Assembly (NCBI RefSeq): GCF_964199755.1
Contig: NC_133901.1
Span: 50,193,324-50,257,323 of the forward strand
Reading direction: 5' to 3'
Length of the DNA stretch: 64,000 nucleotides
From: Larus michahellis
Taxonomy: Eukaryota > Chordata > Aves > Charadriiformes > Laridae
The notes under the pieces were generated by a model. The model ran no database searches, was not told where the DNA came from, and was given only the letters and a program-made list of their open reading frames with translations. How positions within the stretch are numbered: the first letter of the stretch is position 1; each line of letters begins with the position of its first letter. Position numbers and translations under genes: made by a program. Below, piece by piece: positions 12,315 to 41,846 of the stretch.

Positions 12315-15300
12315 AGGCCTACTTACTTGAGCAAGTAGGACCTATTTCAGGATGCTCTGTAAAACAAATCAGTCGATCCTTAAAATTATCTGGGTGCTTA
12401 TAGGTAAACAGTGTTTGTCTCATTCTATTTTACCTGCAGATCTCGTATCCCCGATGCATTCAGGAGGCAAGCTATTTGAACGGGATCCTCCTCTTTTAGG
12501 AGACTTGGGGATTCCCAGATTAAATCCACTGCTTCTATTTTCAGCTCTCCTCTCTAGGAATGTGACTGGTCCTTAGCAGGTACTGATGGCTGGTTGTTTT
12601 GTGAGCTGACTGAAAGGCTACTAGCTTTTTTAGGCAGATCTTCATTTTCAGACATGTGCCTGCAAAATGCTGTGACAAAATCCAGTAAAACTAACCATCT
12701 GAAACTTTAACGCATTTCCCAAGGTAATTTCCCGTGTCGTCTTGAGGGAAGAAAAGTAGATTTGGGTAATTCTGTCATCAAATTCAGCGTTGAATCTAGC
12801 AACCTATTTTTATTCAGGATGGTTATATAGAATAGGAATTTAGTGAGTAGTGGCACACTCTTTGCTTATTTCTTCAGACATATGATTCAAACAGTGCCTC
12901 CCCCCCAGGTGTTAACAACACAGTTGCATCAGTTTAAGCGAATGGTTAAACCTGTGTAACTGCAAAGACAAGCCTTGTAGGACAATAAAGATTTCTCAAG
13001 TCTTAATCAACCTAGCTGTGGTTTAAATATTTGGGGAGTTAAAAGGGTTTCTGCCGAGACCTCAGTATAGTTGTGCTGAATCACAGAATCTCCTTCTTAG
13101 ACCTGCTGGAGGTAGCAAAGTGGTAAACCTGAAGCAAAGGAGCTTTCCTGTGGTGTGTTTGGTTACCGGTTCTAAAAAACCTCAGAGTGTTCAGTAGTTT
13201 GAATAGTACACTCATCCCCTCTTACACTTGTCTCCATCCTACCGTTGGAGGTTGTAATCCTACTTTATCTCCAGCAAGCCTGTACATGCAAGCAGGGAGG
13301 GGAAAAATAGTAAGGAAGGAACTAACATTTAGAAGCACGTTTTCTTCTTTGCATACAGCTCAGTTTTAAGCAGAGCAGATTAGTTAAACTGCAATGAAGA
13401 GGGTGGTGGTAGTGGTGGTGTTTGAAGGGGTTTTGTTCAGTAGAAGTATAAACTTTTAAAGTGGTTTCAGCTGAGTTGTCCAGTTACATTGCCACAGTAA
13501 ATCTCTCTCACACTCCCTACCTTCACAGGGAGGGGGGCCCACTGTCCAGGCCATCACGAGAGGCAAACGTGCCAGCGAGCCACTGCATGAACTCTTCTCA
13601 TGGAAGCCTTTGGCAATACCTGCTGCTGGTTTCTGAGCCCCATGCCTGGCACGGGCTGGGAATCTCAGCATGCTCTGCATATGCTTCCCAGCAGGATTAA
13701 TTTGCTGCAATTTTATGTCCTGCCCGTGCATTTCTTCTGTTGGGCAGCAACTGAACATGAGCCCAGCATTGAGTTACACCCGTTTCCAGCTCAGCCCTTT
13801 GAGCCACAGCAGCCCTGATATCTGTAGGAAGGCCAGAACAGATATAAACAGATAGAAGAAACACCACCTTTTGCTTATCTGACATCAGAGCAACACAGCT
13901 TCACAGCTTCTTTTTGGTAAAGCACATCCAAAGCAGTTTTTTCTTCCTTTCAAGAGACAGGCTCATTTTGAAAATCTGTGAAGAGAAAGGTGCCTTTTAT
14001 TTCTGGCAGAATGTGTGGGATTTGAAAAGCAGAGTGGGGAAGATCAAGTGGTGCACCAGGGTTTCACCAGTTTGTTTGAATTTGTCTGTTCTACTCCTGT
14101 CCTCCATCAGCACCTCTTAAATCCAAGGGGTTTTCTAAACATAAATCACTGTAGCTGGATCATTCATGTATTTAGATCCATTTTGCTGTCTCTGCTTCCT
14201 CTTTTCACTTCTGCACATAAACACAATCCCATAGAAACCTCCTACCAATGCTGGGTACTCCCTCTAGACATGCCAGTTTAAGAGTGGCACAGCACCCAGC
14301 CCAGCAACCCAAGGTTATCTGAGTAGTACACTGTCTTCATCCATTAGAAAGCGGAAATTGTGCCCTAGTAAGAATTTTTTTTAATGTCAGTGGTGATACC
14401 TGAATGCCTGCCTTCCTCTCTCCCAATGAATGTGGTAACTATCCTAGTTATAAAACTGCATGAAGTAAAGCCCAATTTCCTCCTGATACATATTTCAGTT
14501 TCAAAGTCCAAAGCCAGGTACTCTGCAGCTGGCAATCTGAAACGAGTAAGTTCATGCCATACACTCCTCCCAAGCATTTCCCCACATGAAGGCAGCAGTC
14601 AAGGGCTTTAATACCAAAACACGAGACTTGACAGGCTTGTAACCTTAACCACAGTTTCGACTTTGTTTCTTCCCCAGGCAGTGACTACAGAAGAGCATCA
14701 CAGAACTGACTTGGTGAAACACTGCGAGCTGACACATGAAAGGCCATCTAAAATGCCTGTGCTCTGCTTCCCCCCATTGATCCACAAGCTGTCCATTCTC
14801 ACAAAACCTCAGCCATGAGCTCTCAGTTTTGCACAAGCAAGAGAGGAGATGTAGGCAGGTCACGAGCAGCTCTTTCTTCAGTGGGTGCACATCAGTCCCC
14901 AGCAGCAGGCTGGAGTCAGCACACAGGCAAACTTACATACTGTAATACTTGGAGTCTGCAGGCATCGGCTACACCAAGCCCCAGTCTAACCCTAATGACT
15001 TGGGCAATTCAGTGCAGTAGCAGTGACCTGGCAAGGAGCTGAACTATTTTTCAAACCAGACTTTTTATACAGCAATGCAGATTTCAGGGGGCAAAAGAGG
15101 GAGAAGAGTATTCTTGCATCAGTGTCTCATTCAAACTGCATTTCACTCCTCCCACTTTACCTTTTCCAGAGGTTGGCTTTCATTTGTAGTGGTGACACAT
15201 GAATCCTAGACTGAGACTAAACTAAGGTTGTTCAAAGGTAGCATAGAAAGGTCATCTATAACAACAAATTATGAAGCTGTTAAGTTTTAAGTGTAATGAG

Positions 15301-17457
15301 TTGATCTGCACCTGTTCCAAATAGCCAGAAAATGTGGCATTTGAAGAACTGTTGCATTTCATTGTAAAGGTAGCTAACAAGATGCTGACTTTGTAACATG
15401 CTTTAGCACGTTAAAGCTGCTCTAAAAATAACATTAATACAGAAATTTAATTAGCTTAATTCAGTGCTGCAAAAAATCCTAAAACCTGCCCTTGGAACAG
15501 GTTCCTTTATTAAAAATAAGACAGAACCCCACACAATCACAATATAATCCATTTATTAGCATACCTTGTGAGCCATTGGTGTTGATCCAGGGGACATGAC
15601 AGTTTTGGCACTTGACTGATTTCAGAGGTATTTGGCCTCGGGTTTGTAGAATGGGATTTTAATAGGACTGAGTGGGTTACTACACAACCAAATGTTTCTC
15701 CTTGATACGGGGAATTAAGTATTTTTCTTACCACATAAAAATACAGCCCACAAGATGTGCGTTCATCCAGGTCACGGTGCTTTGTTCCACAAGGAGCGGT
15801 CCCAAGCTGGTTACATACAAGGGCCGTTCAGTTCCCCCTAGCTGCAAGAAACTCCCAGCAAGTCTATCAAGATGGTGTTAAATACCACAGTGCAGTTCAT
15901 CTCTCAAAAGCTTTCATCTGATTGCTGAATACACACATAAAAATCTGTCTTCAAGTGGTTGATAGATCAATGCAGTTTTTTTTGGGTGAAGAGACTTCAG
16001 GATGTTGGGTTCAGAAAGGAAGACAGACAGACAACAGGCAGGTCCCTGTTGAGATGATAGTAAATATCCACATTCCTAGTTCCTCACTAATACCTTCACT
16101 AATACCTTTGAGGAACTGATCTGTTATTCTCTGCTACAAGGGTACAAGGATTACAAGGGTAATCAACATCCTGTCCAGGTTAATAAACAGCTGCCTGATT
16201 AATTACAGCATAGAACATAATTCATAGAAATCATCACAACAGTGTTCAGCTAAAGGAAAGGGAGAAATCTTTAATCCAGCTTCAGCCAGCCAAAGCCTGG
16301 ATTGGTGTCAAGACGGGGCTGATAAGGGAACCAGCGCAGGCACTGCAGGTCAGGAAGACACCGGAACTGCGTCGGCCTTTGTATAGCACTGGGGTATTCC
16401 CTCAAAGAGAGATACCTGGAGCACTAATAGCTGCTCCTTAGACCCTTACCATAGCCATGGTTCTATTCCTGCCAATGTTCCCAGCCAGTCATAGTGACAT
16501 TCCGTTTCCCACATAACCAGTGTGTGCCACACTGCTATGGGAACTTGTTTCACAGCATCCACATGGCACAGAGCAGCCACCAGCGGCAGTGACTGAGCTC
16601 TCAGCTCCTGGAAATAGTGTATGTGCATTAGCCTTATCCAACAGACTAATGTTGTGAAGATGGACTGTATCAGCCCTATAGGTATGTCAGCCAAGGCAAA
16701 GCTCTACACATCTCTTCAGGTGCTCCCTGCCCAGAGCTGTGTTACGCTCCCCAGACATACCTACAGCAATCACTCAGCACTCAGAGGAGCTCCTGCACCT
16801 GCCTGAGACACAAGGGGAATTAACCTTGGTGGGTTTTCATCCCATTGTAGCTGGGCTGCCACCAAGACCACACCAGCAAGTTTAAAGCTAGCTCCAGCAT
16901 ACATACATAATACACATACTGTGCTGACAACATTCACAAAGTTGCCTACTATAGAAAATAATATTGAAAATAATCAGCAGATGGCACAGCCTTCCCTGGC
17001 AAACTGCATTCAGTTCTAGTTACCAAAGCTTAAAGATCCAGCAGAAAGAGAAGACATGGAGAGACAGTCAGCATGTTTTCAGATACCCAGACAGTTTGGG
17101 TTGAAGAGAGACAGAGAAGCCACAGTTTTCGAAAATGAGTAATGGACAACAGAGAATATAAAGCCAGGACCCTTATTTCCTCTCATAGCCAAGAAGACAA
17201 GGACAGATGGGATTCAATGAAAACAAAAAGCAATTAATTCAGGAACCATAAAAAGAAATGATGCACTATGGAGAATAAAATTATATTTGTACTCGTTGCC
17301 AGAAATATTGAGGCTGAGAGCTTAGTTGGATTAAATAAGGGATTAAACATTTATACGGAAGGTGAAGGGTGGTTACATTAAATAGTTTTTTTTAAAAGTT
17401 AGGGATATAAATTCTCATGCTTTAGAAAAAAAAGAATCACAAAAGGATGGTGCATAA

Positions 17458-17535
17458 CGTTTGTACAGCACCTAGAGGACTGAGTACTTGTACTTCTGTT
17501 TTTAACGATAATAATAGTAATGCAAGTAATTAATT
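17458..17535 (+). repeat. Possible ancient SINE/LINE 3' tail
   Basis: The run GTTTGTACAGCACCTAG, followed by AT-rich ATAATAATAG-type sequence, resembles the 3' end of an old retroelement family that is common in turtles and crocodilians. The match is short and comes from memory, so it is only a candidate. Confidence 0.25.
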
Positions 17536-20500
17536 TAAATGGGTCAAGAACAAAATTCCCCAAAAGGAAAGGCTGTTAAAACTTGTTCAGTACAAACTCA
17601 CACATATTATCCTTTGAAACATCTGCTGCTGGCCAATATTGGGTACAAAATACAGTCCTAGAGTGGCTGAGTGCCGCTCATCCAACCAGGCAGTTCCAGC
17701 AAGCCTCAGTGACAAAGCACTCGAGCTTGGTTTGGGCCACAGTCCCAGTTTAAACAGTGAAGAGCAATTGTGGTGCTTTGAAGCAGGTTAGGACAACTGA
17801 GGAGAGTATTGCCAGGCTTCCCTACAGTAAGGTGTAAAATTAGGCGAAGGAGATCAGATACTTCCTTCCCTCCTCCTGGCTCATGCAGGACTTACGGGAT
17901 GTTACTTTTGCGAGAATTCTCACAGCTTTCCTGGTAACAAGATATAGGAGAAAGAAATACTTTGGCCTAGAACATGGGAATTTCAGAAGACAATGCCAGG
18001 CCTGTGTCTCACTCGTGTTACACGGTAATTTATTCTAACCCCTGAATGGCAACCAGTTAAGCAGGCTTAGGGAAATAGCCTCATAGCTTCAGTCCTTTGG
18101 GTGTTTCTTTGCCTGTTGCCTATGGGAATAAGCTGAAAGATCAAACCAGGTTAAACTAGAGAGGTGACAGCACCCAAGGCACAGAAACTCTATCTGAACT
18201 GCTGTAGCATGCTGATTTGGGGAAGGCTGAAGAGAAGCTCCAAATCCCTCCATGTTTCCCAGGCAGGTAGTGTTGCTGCCAGTGTGGAATTTGGCATTTA
18301 ATCCCCACAAAACCAGAGGTCTGTAACATAATTGCCCTTGGTCCTCCTGTCATTTTAATTCCTGGGAGATAAGGAGCAGTCTGCAGCTTGTGTCTTAGGG
18401 ACTCTCTGCCAGCAGCTGCAGGACAACACAGCCAGCGTGGAGCCAGGCACAGCGCTGCCCAAGGATCGAGCCTGGCACTTCAAACCCCAATATCAGCACA
18501 AGCTGCATTGCAGACATTCAGCCCCTCGAGGAGAGGCACAAACAGACCCGATCTGACTCAAAGGCCACTTTGCAGGGGTTCCGACATTGCATGTTGTCAG
18601 GATTCCTACAATTTGTTTTTAAAATAAAGTTCCCATTGCAGTATTGGTAACCCAACTGTTCTATAATTCCTTGAAATTGAACTGTTTAGTTTAGCGTTCA
18701 CACACAAAAATCAGCCACCTAGCCAGGTCAGCACCTTCTATAAGCTGTTTTATAGAAGACAAATAAAGCTTTAAGTGATCACTACTAACTGAATCCAAGG
18801 CAATTCCTAGGGCTCTGTCACCACATGCCCTGTAACATGACATTGCTAATCCGCAGGCTGTGCTCTGCCTTCTGTTCTTGCCCTGGTAATACCTAGGTAC
18901 TGAGCACCACAGTGCCTTCAGTGCAGACCTTCCAGACAGCAGGGCAGTGCCTGACCCAGTCATTGCCTACCCGACAGTGCATGAGCGAACCCCAAACATG
19001 CACACTTGGCACAAGTTCCGTGTGTCCCACTCTATTATTACTCCAGGTTCGGGTCTTTAGTTATACGTCAAATCTCTGCCCCTACTCCTGAGCAGACCTG
19101 TCTTCTCTCTGGCTTGTCTATATACAGCAAGATAACACTGTGCACTGCAAACTGCTAACGCACTTAGCCCTTCTATCTATTTTTATATTTTTCTACCTAC
19201 TCAAGAATAATAAATTAACTTACAAAATTGATTAAGGCCTAAGAGGAAACTCTATTCATTTGTTTGTATGAGAGGGAAGGAAGAAATTGAAGTATTCAAT
19301 AACCTCTGCCTTCTCTCAGCATTATTTCTGTTCAGGCTGAGAACTACAGCTTGATGGCACTGCTTGCACACCCTCGAGTTAAGCCAGTTTACTCCCACTG
19401 AGAGGAACGAAAAGTAAAATAGTGCAAAGAAGAGAAGAAGCGTAGCCCAGAGGGTACAAGAACAAGACACACTTTGGGCAAGTGGGAAGCTGCTTTGCAG
19501 CACACTTACTGTTTTACACCTCAAGTAAATTACTCACTCCCTGTGTTTGTTGTGTATCTATATCCCAGGAGTATTTCCATGTTTCATGGGAGAACTGTGA
19601 ACACAGAGATATTAGAGACTAACATCACAAATAAAGGGCAGCTAATAGCTATGGTGAATGAGGTACCAAGAGAAAATCCCCACAGTGCTGTTAAATCATG
19701 ACTCAACACCTGAATGTTTGAGATTAACACTACATTTGGATTTAAAGAAAAATATTCAGCTTTTTGAGGTCATGTTTTTAAGTTCTTCGTAGTAATCATA
19801 AGGGCAAGAAAGCTATTGTCTCTTAAAAATGAAGATTTACTGTCACACCAACGACTGATTCTAGGAGATGCTGCTTTAAGGAAGAAAAAAAAAGAAAAGA
19901 ACAAACGCAAAAGAACCACTAATATTGAGAAAGCAGCAATAAAACCATAGCATCTGGCAGCTGGAAATGTGTGATACAGGATTACAGCAGGAGGGACAAG
20001 CATCTCTTAGCAGGGACAGACACTTAAAAGGCATAATATGGGAGCAGACCTACTATTCAGAAGAGAGAACGTTCCCCCTAAAAACATAACAGGGAAGGAA
20101 AAAAAAAATCCAACTGTTGGCCTGTTCCTCAGCTGAGGTCAAATCTTCTGATTCCTGGAATTGAAGAGGGCTGTTATGAAAAAATATCTGAGGACTTCCA
20201 CTATGCCAGAGCCTGGTGCTATCTTCTGAGCACCTCACCTCTCCTTGCAGCATTGTTCAAGTATGCAAACATACAAAAATGGGAACAAATTTACAGAGGC
20301 GTGTATCTCTCCACTTCTACCATTTCTGTGTGCCAGGGTGAAGGAACAAGTGTGATGGCATTACAGGACTCAGATAGTCAGAGCAACATAGACTTATCAT
20401 TCTTACCAGTGTGCACCTGCTTTCTCTGCTCAGAGATTATGGACTAAAGTGAAACTAAAGACTTTAAAGAATCAGCCATTAACTGTTTTTCCTCCCAGTT

Positions 20501-20634
20501 CTACATTAAAGTCTTTTCCCAATGTCCAATGACAAGAAAAATCTCCATCAGTCAGTCACAAGCCAGAAGCCAAAGCCTTCTGCTGCTGCAGGGCAAAAGG
20601 ACCATACGCTGAAGTTCCTAGAGCTCAGATATTT

Positions 20635-36898
<16,264 letters not shown>

Positions 36899-36949
36899 CC
36901 CTCCTGTACAAAGTGGGCAGAAGCTTCTTCAAGCATCACATTCTCGTTC

Positions 36950-37500
36950 AGCTGCCGGGCTCAGCGGCTGCCTCCTCCCCGGGCTCTGCAGCTGGGCTTC
37001 CTCAGGAGCCGGGCACTAGCCTCTCCGCTCCGGAGGGAGCGTGATGCCTCTTCCATTTCTATGCAGGGAGAGGGATGTAAGGGAAGAGATCAAAGTTCCC
37101 AGCAGCATCCTGGAATTTCACGTTCTCCTTCCTCCTCTCATCTCTTCTCCTTGATTCGTCTCTTCGGAAAGGGGAGGGGGGAGAGAAATAAGGGAGGAGA
37201 ACATGCCCCAGAATTTCTCTAGCAGCCTTAAAAACGGGAGGCGGCGAGGGCAGGAGGGTGGGGCGCAGCCCGCACCCCCGCTGTCCCTCCCTCTGCCCTG
37301 CTCCGGGAGGGCGCTTCTCCCCAGCGCCAGCCTCCGCCTCTCCGCCCCGCTCCGGCTACGCCGCCTTCCCGGGGCTGCCTCTTCCCCCGCTCCCCGGGGC
37401 ACACAAGGTCCAGCCGGGGCTGGATCCTGCTGCAAAACCTCCAGCAACAGAGCTGGGGAAGGAGACGGCTTGTGCGCTCACGCTTCCCAGAGATTAGACT
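36950..37500 (-). promoter_or_regulatory. GC-rich promoter region of the protease gene
   Basis: GC-rich sequence with CpGs lies just upstream of the signal-peptide exon and then gives way to AT-rich DNA at about 37700. No TATA box is obvious. The 5' UTR and start site should lie between about 36900 and 37450. The open frames on both strands here (for example 37203-37613) are compositional. Confidence 0.55.
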
Positions 37501-37700
37501 TGTTGGACGGAATCTGGACTTTATCCCCCAACCGCTGCCTGCTCGATGAGGTGCTCGCAGCTTCCCGAGGTCAAACTCTCCCCAAATTCGGGACCCAGAA
37601 AACTTCATATTAAGCGACCTCAGATCTCCCCCCGGAAAACCCACAGGTGGCACATCCCCCTCCAGGGTGCATTCCCGATTTTCAGCCCTGAATCTTGCCG

Positions 37701-40700
37701 TCATGGGTATTGCCTCCAGTGATCTTTTCCATCAAGTGTATCCTTGACCTTGGGCTGTACAGTTATTTTCAGTCCATTGGCTAGGATGTTTTCCAGGGGG
37801 TTGATCATTATTGTATTGCTATAAACAATCCTATCGGGTTTTTTAGTATTTTCAGCTTACTGCTCCTTCATATGAATTAGGGTAAGAGGCTACAACACAA
37901 CTTTTAAACATTATTAAAACTAAGACGGGAATCGGTCAATTTGAAGAAGTTCAATCTTGCAAATTTTTATATTTTTTTACACTTTCCCTGTGCTGCTCCT
38001 CAACTCAGTCTAATGGGCATCTCCTAGATTTATATTCTGATTTTGGAGGGATTAACTCCTGGTGTTCTGCAGCGTGAAACATGAAGGTCACCTTAAGAAA
38101 TGAGCTCACTTCTGGCCAAGTCTGCTGAGTAGCATTTCCAGAGACACCTTCAGCATAAAAACAAGGAACAGGCTGATAAAAATCCATTGGCTTGACGAAA
38201 AGCCTTTTTTTTCTTCACTCGCTTATTGCCCATTACTCACTTCACATGACAGTTTTGTGTTGCCTCATCCTCAAGTCACTCATCAAATGCAAGGAAATAA
38301 CCACTACATGCTGGATCTTATACAGGAGTTGCTGAGTGGTAGTAGGGAGCCCTTTCTTGAGAGGATTTGTACCACAGTGCATTCTGGACACAGTGGATTT
38401 GGCCAAGAATTACACTCAGTTAATTAGGAGCAAATCTCCTACATCCTCCTAGCAAGGGAGGCAGATGATCAGGGCAACAGAGGATGGAAATAGCTTAGGT
38501 ACTACAGCATGCTCTAACTCTCAGGCAGCATTGGCAAAAAGGAGCAAAACAAAATGAAAAGACGGGAACGTGTTGGAATTTAGAACCAATTACTCCAGTG
38601 AAAACACAGGGAAAGGATATACTGGAGGCAGGAACAGAAAATCTACCAGCATTCAGAGAAATTTGCTCCTTTGTTGGGAGTACATAGGTTGTTAATGCCC
38701 CTTCACAACTCCCATAAGACACTCGCCTATTTAGCCCTTTAGACCTGGAAAGAAGCAGCTGCATTTAACCTCTGACATGTACCAAAAGGATTTCTCTAGC
38801 AAAAGCCTGTACTGGATTTCTCTCACAGTAGCTTTTAAGTTGTTTCCCTCTAAAGGCAAAGCTTTCCTAGATTAAGTGATTTACTAGATAAAGTGATTTT
38901 AAAGGAAACACAGACTGGTGTATCAAAAGCAACAGAAGTCCAAGCTTGGTATTCAGTTTCTGGAGGAAAGACAAACTGTGCAAAGATACAGTGGATTTTG
39001 CAGTTGTCTGCTCTGTGGCAGGTCCTCTTTTGGAACTAATTCCATCTTGCCAAGACTCCCCCCCGTTTTCTGGCACATGTAACAACATTTTCTTGAGAGG
39101 TGGATCTCAGATTCTCAAAAGCTTCTCATGGCTACATGGCCCTCTCCCAGGTGGAGAGGAAGACCAAGAAGGAAATTATACTAATGTAACTATGGCAGTT
39201 TAGATAGGTAACATATCTAAAGATAAAGTAAAACATAGCTTGGAACTTTCTTGTGCGGGCAAGTTTGGAGCAGTTGTAAAAACCTAAGTCCACTATTAAA
39301 CATAAATAACCTTCTCACCCTGATACAAGCACAGTTCTGTAATTGTAAGTCCATGATTCACTACAGGGTCTTTCTGTCTTGATTTTTGCAGATTGTTCCG
39401 CATTTACCCTCTGAACAAGAAGTACCATCTTCTCAAATGCTCTTGGCTCTCTGGAATTCAACCTACTTCTCCAGAACTGGCAGGACTACTACTCATCAAA
39501 ACCATCTGGAATATCAATCCTTTCTCCATAACAGGGCTTCAGTGAAAGCCTAAAAAGAGAGGTAGTTAATAGCAATCATACCCAGAGCTGGTGTAATACT
39601 CAAGCTGTAAGGAACAGGAGGAAGATCAAGGAATTCCAGCAGATTTGCTTAAATCCTGTAAATCCGACTTAGGAGGGTAGAACAGCTAGTCAGCTTTTGT
39701 TTAATTCTTTCCCCACCACGCAATCACATACAGGTCTCTGCAGCAATGTTCTTAACCAGTGGGCTCAGCACCAGAACCCAGTTTTCTTTTATTCCCCAGC
39801 AACAGCATCATGGGGTGGTACAGGCCCTGAGCTCAGAGAGGACACTATCATTCACTGCAGTTAAGCACATGAACTATTAATGGACTGATCCCCAATACAA
39901 GCATGTCACAGAGCACGTTTAAAGATCCAATATAAGCGTAACAGTGAGATACGGGGAAACGGCAGCAGCTCAAGTTGCCAAGGACAATCAGTAACTGGAG
40001 GTTTTTTGGTTACAGCATAGGATCCTGAGCCAAAAGAGCTGCTAGAGTACTTTTAAAAGAAGCACTGTAAAACCTGGGTGCATCTGAAAAGCATTCTCTT
40101 TCCTTTTTTTCTCCCTCCAAATAAAAGCCTTTTTTAAGGACTGGAAAACTTTATCATAGTAATTTTAAGCTTACAGTAGACATGTGAAAGGTCAGAAAAA
40201 ACCCAAACAACTGAACTTGTTAAACTCCCTGTGAAGCAGTAAAATCCAAAACCAGCATTCCAGAGTAGTGGGAGCTGTGCAAAATTTCAAAAGTAAAAAT
40301 ACAACAGAAAAGTATCAGTTTCTCCATTACAGCCTCTTATATAATGAGGCAGTTCTTCAGACACTGGAATTTAGTACTTTTAACATAGCTGACAGCTTAA
40401 GAGATGCAAAACTATACTTATAGTGTAAATTTTAATACAAAGAAAGAAAAACCATGATCAACAGAAGTGAATTTAGAATTCTTCAGTTCCTTACTCCCAA
40501 CTTAGCTTGTCTCCTTCAGAAACAAAGAATTAGCAAGTAGTTCTCCTTTTCAGAGAACGTCTTTTGGACTGAAAATGCAAAGTGTCATAGAACCAAAGCG
40601 CTTTCCCGAACTTAGATGTGGACATCATGTTCCTACTGACCCCAAGCCCTCTGAAAGACCCAATTATGCCATAATAGCAACAAGAGAATCAGCTACCCTG

Positions 40701-41846
40701 TGAGATAACCCATTATGAGCCAGTGTAAGTTAACAGTTAAACGAAAATTGCGTCAGTAATTTGTAAAGCATACACTTGACTGGTATTACCTGGGGCTCCA
40801 GAGAATTCAGCTCCAGCTCATGCAAACTCTACAGTCACATGTGGGCAAACACAGTCTGTATGTGCTTGATGCTCCTCTTGCTCTGCTTTTTTTTTTTTTA
40901 CGCTCCAAAGAATTAGTGATATAAATGGTTGCATAATTAGTTCTCTGAGGCACTGCATTTTTCTTACAATTAGGTATTGGTCCTAAAAGAAGACGGACCT
41001 GCCTGCAGTTTTGTGCAGTCTAGGGAAAAGAAACCAAATCAAAACTAACAATTAATTACACGATTTCTGTATCAGTCCATGCTTGAACTTTCTCTTCCCC
41101 TCTTAGCTTTTTTTACCAAAACAACAGAACATTTTGTTGTAGATTACAAGCCACCCAGACAAACAACAGTCTTGCATTATTTTATTATAGTACCGACAAC
41201 TCAATTGATCTGACATGGCACCATATTTCTCCCACCTGCAAATCAGAGGGCCTAAATCACAACCTTCTACATTAAAGATCCTTACCAACGTATTCTGTAT
41301 TAACAAGGTATTTTGCTGGAGACTTCCTCCTCATTCTACAGCCTTCTTGTACAGCAGCAGGAATTAAAAAAATTTCAAGAGGAATCAAACTCTGTATGCA
41401 CACAGGCAGGAGTACAAGTCATGAGACTATTATCAATTTTAAGTTGGCTCAACGTCTGGGCCTGAGCACTTTTTGATAGCAGCTCAGAAGTTAGGCAGGA
41501 AGCTTACACATGAGGAAAAGTCCCCCCCTAACTGTTAGAAAATGCACTTACATGCATTCCCACAAGCATTTATTTCACAGTGAAGACCTGACTCCACACT
41601 GTGGCTAGTTGAACAACACACTGCAGAAATCCTAAGACCGCAAGACCCAAGAACCTCATGAACAAAGTCAGCTCATGGTCAAGAGGGGTGTTTTTCCACT
41701 CTGGAAACAAAGGTGCAGTCAAGATCCACACAGCACTGCTGACAGATACCACTTGCCATCAAACGCTTATTCAAGTCTACTTGTCACTTTTTTTGCCAAA
41801 GACTCCAACTTTAATTGCTTGTCTGCAGTCCCTTTAGTAAAGCACA
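37701..41846. other. Intergenic spacer, with CHCHD1 3' UTR at its right end
   Basis: No coding exons are recognisable. The CHCHD1 3' UTR occupies about 41550-41846. The rest is AT-rich with short open frames lacking domains. A CATAGAA-containing stretch near 40586 is faintly like a CR1 end, but not enough to call. Confidence 0.6.
41569..41574 (-). terminator. CHCHD1 polyadenylation signal AATAAA
   Basis: A perfect AATAAA on the minus strand lies about 270 bases after the CHCHD1 stop codon, giving a short 3' UTR of the kind expected for this small housekeeping gene. Confidence 0.6.

Larger units (their letters stand above)
5501..20634. other. About 15 kb between ZSWIM8 promoter and protease gene 3' end, no gene supported
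   Basis: I read this stretch on both strands and found no splice-consistent coding exons or recognisable protein domains. The left-hand part of the protease's 3' UTR should lie just below 20634, but no convincing AATAAA is close to the stop, so its end is not called. Contents worth naming are an E-box cluster at 7179-7200, a 23-T run at 12292-12314, a GGT-rich patch near 13402-13420 and a possible old retroelement tail near 17458-17535. Open frames such as 7585-7983 (+) and 8087-8455 (-) look like chance. Confidence 0.6.

Noticed and set aside
37118-37704. Several 80-158-aa frames upstream of the protease gene
   Set aside because: Arg/Pro/Gly-rich frames on both strands in a GC-rich promoter, none with a domain.
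40560-40680. Possible CR1 LINE 3' end (CATAGAA followed by a CCCAAGCCC-type stretch)
   Set aside because: The octamer tail repeats and the usual core wording of CR1 ends are absent, so the match is too weak.
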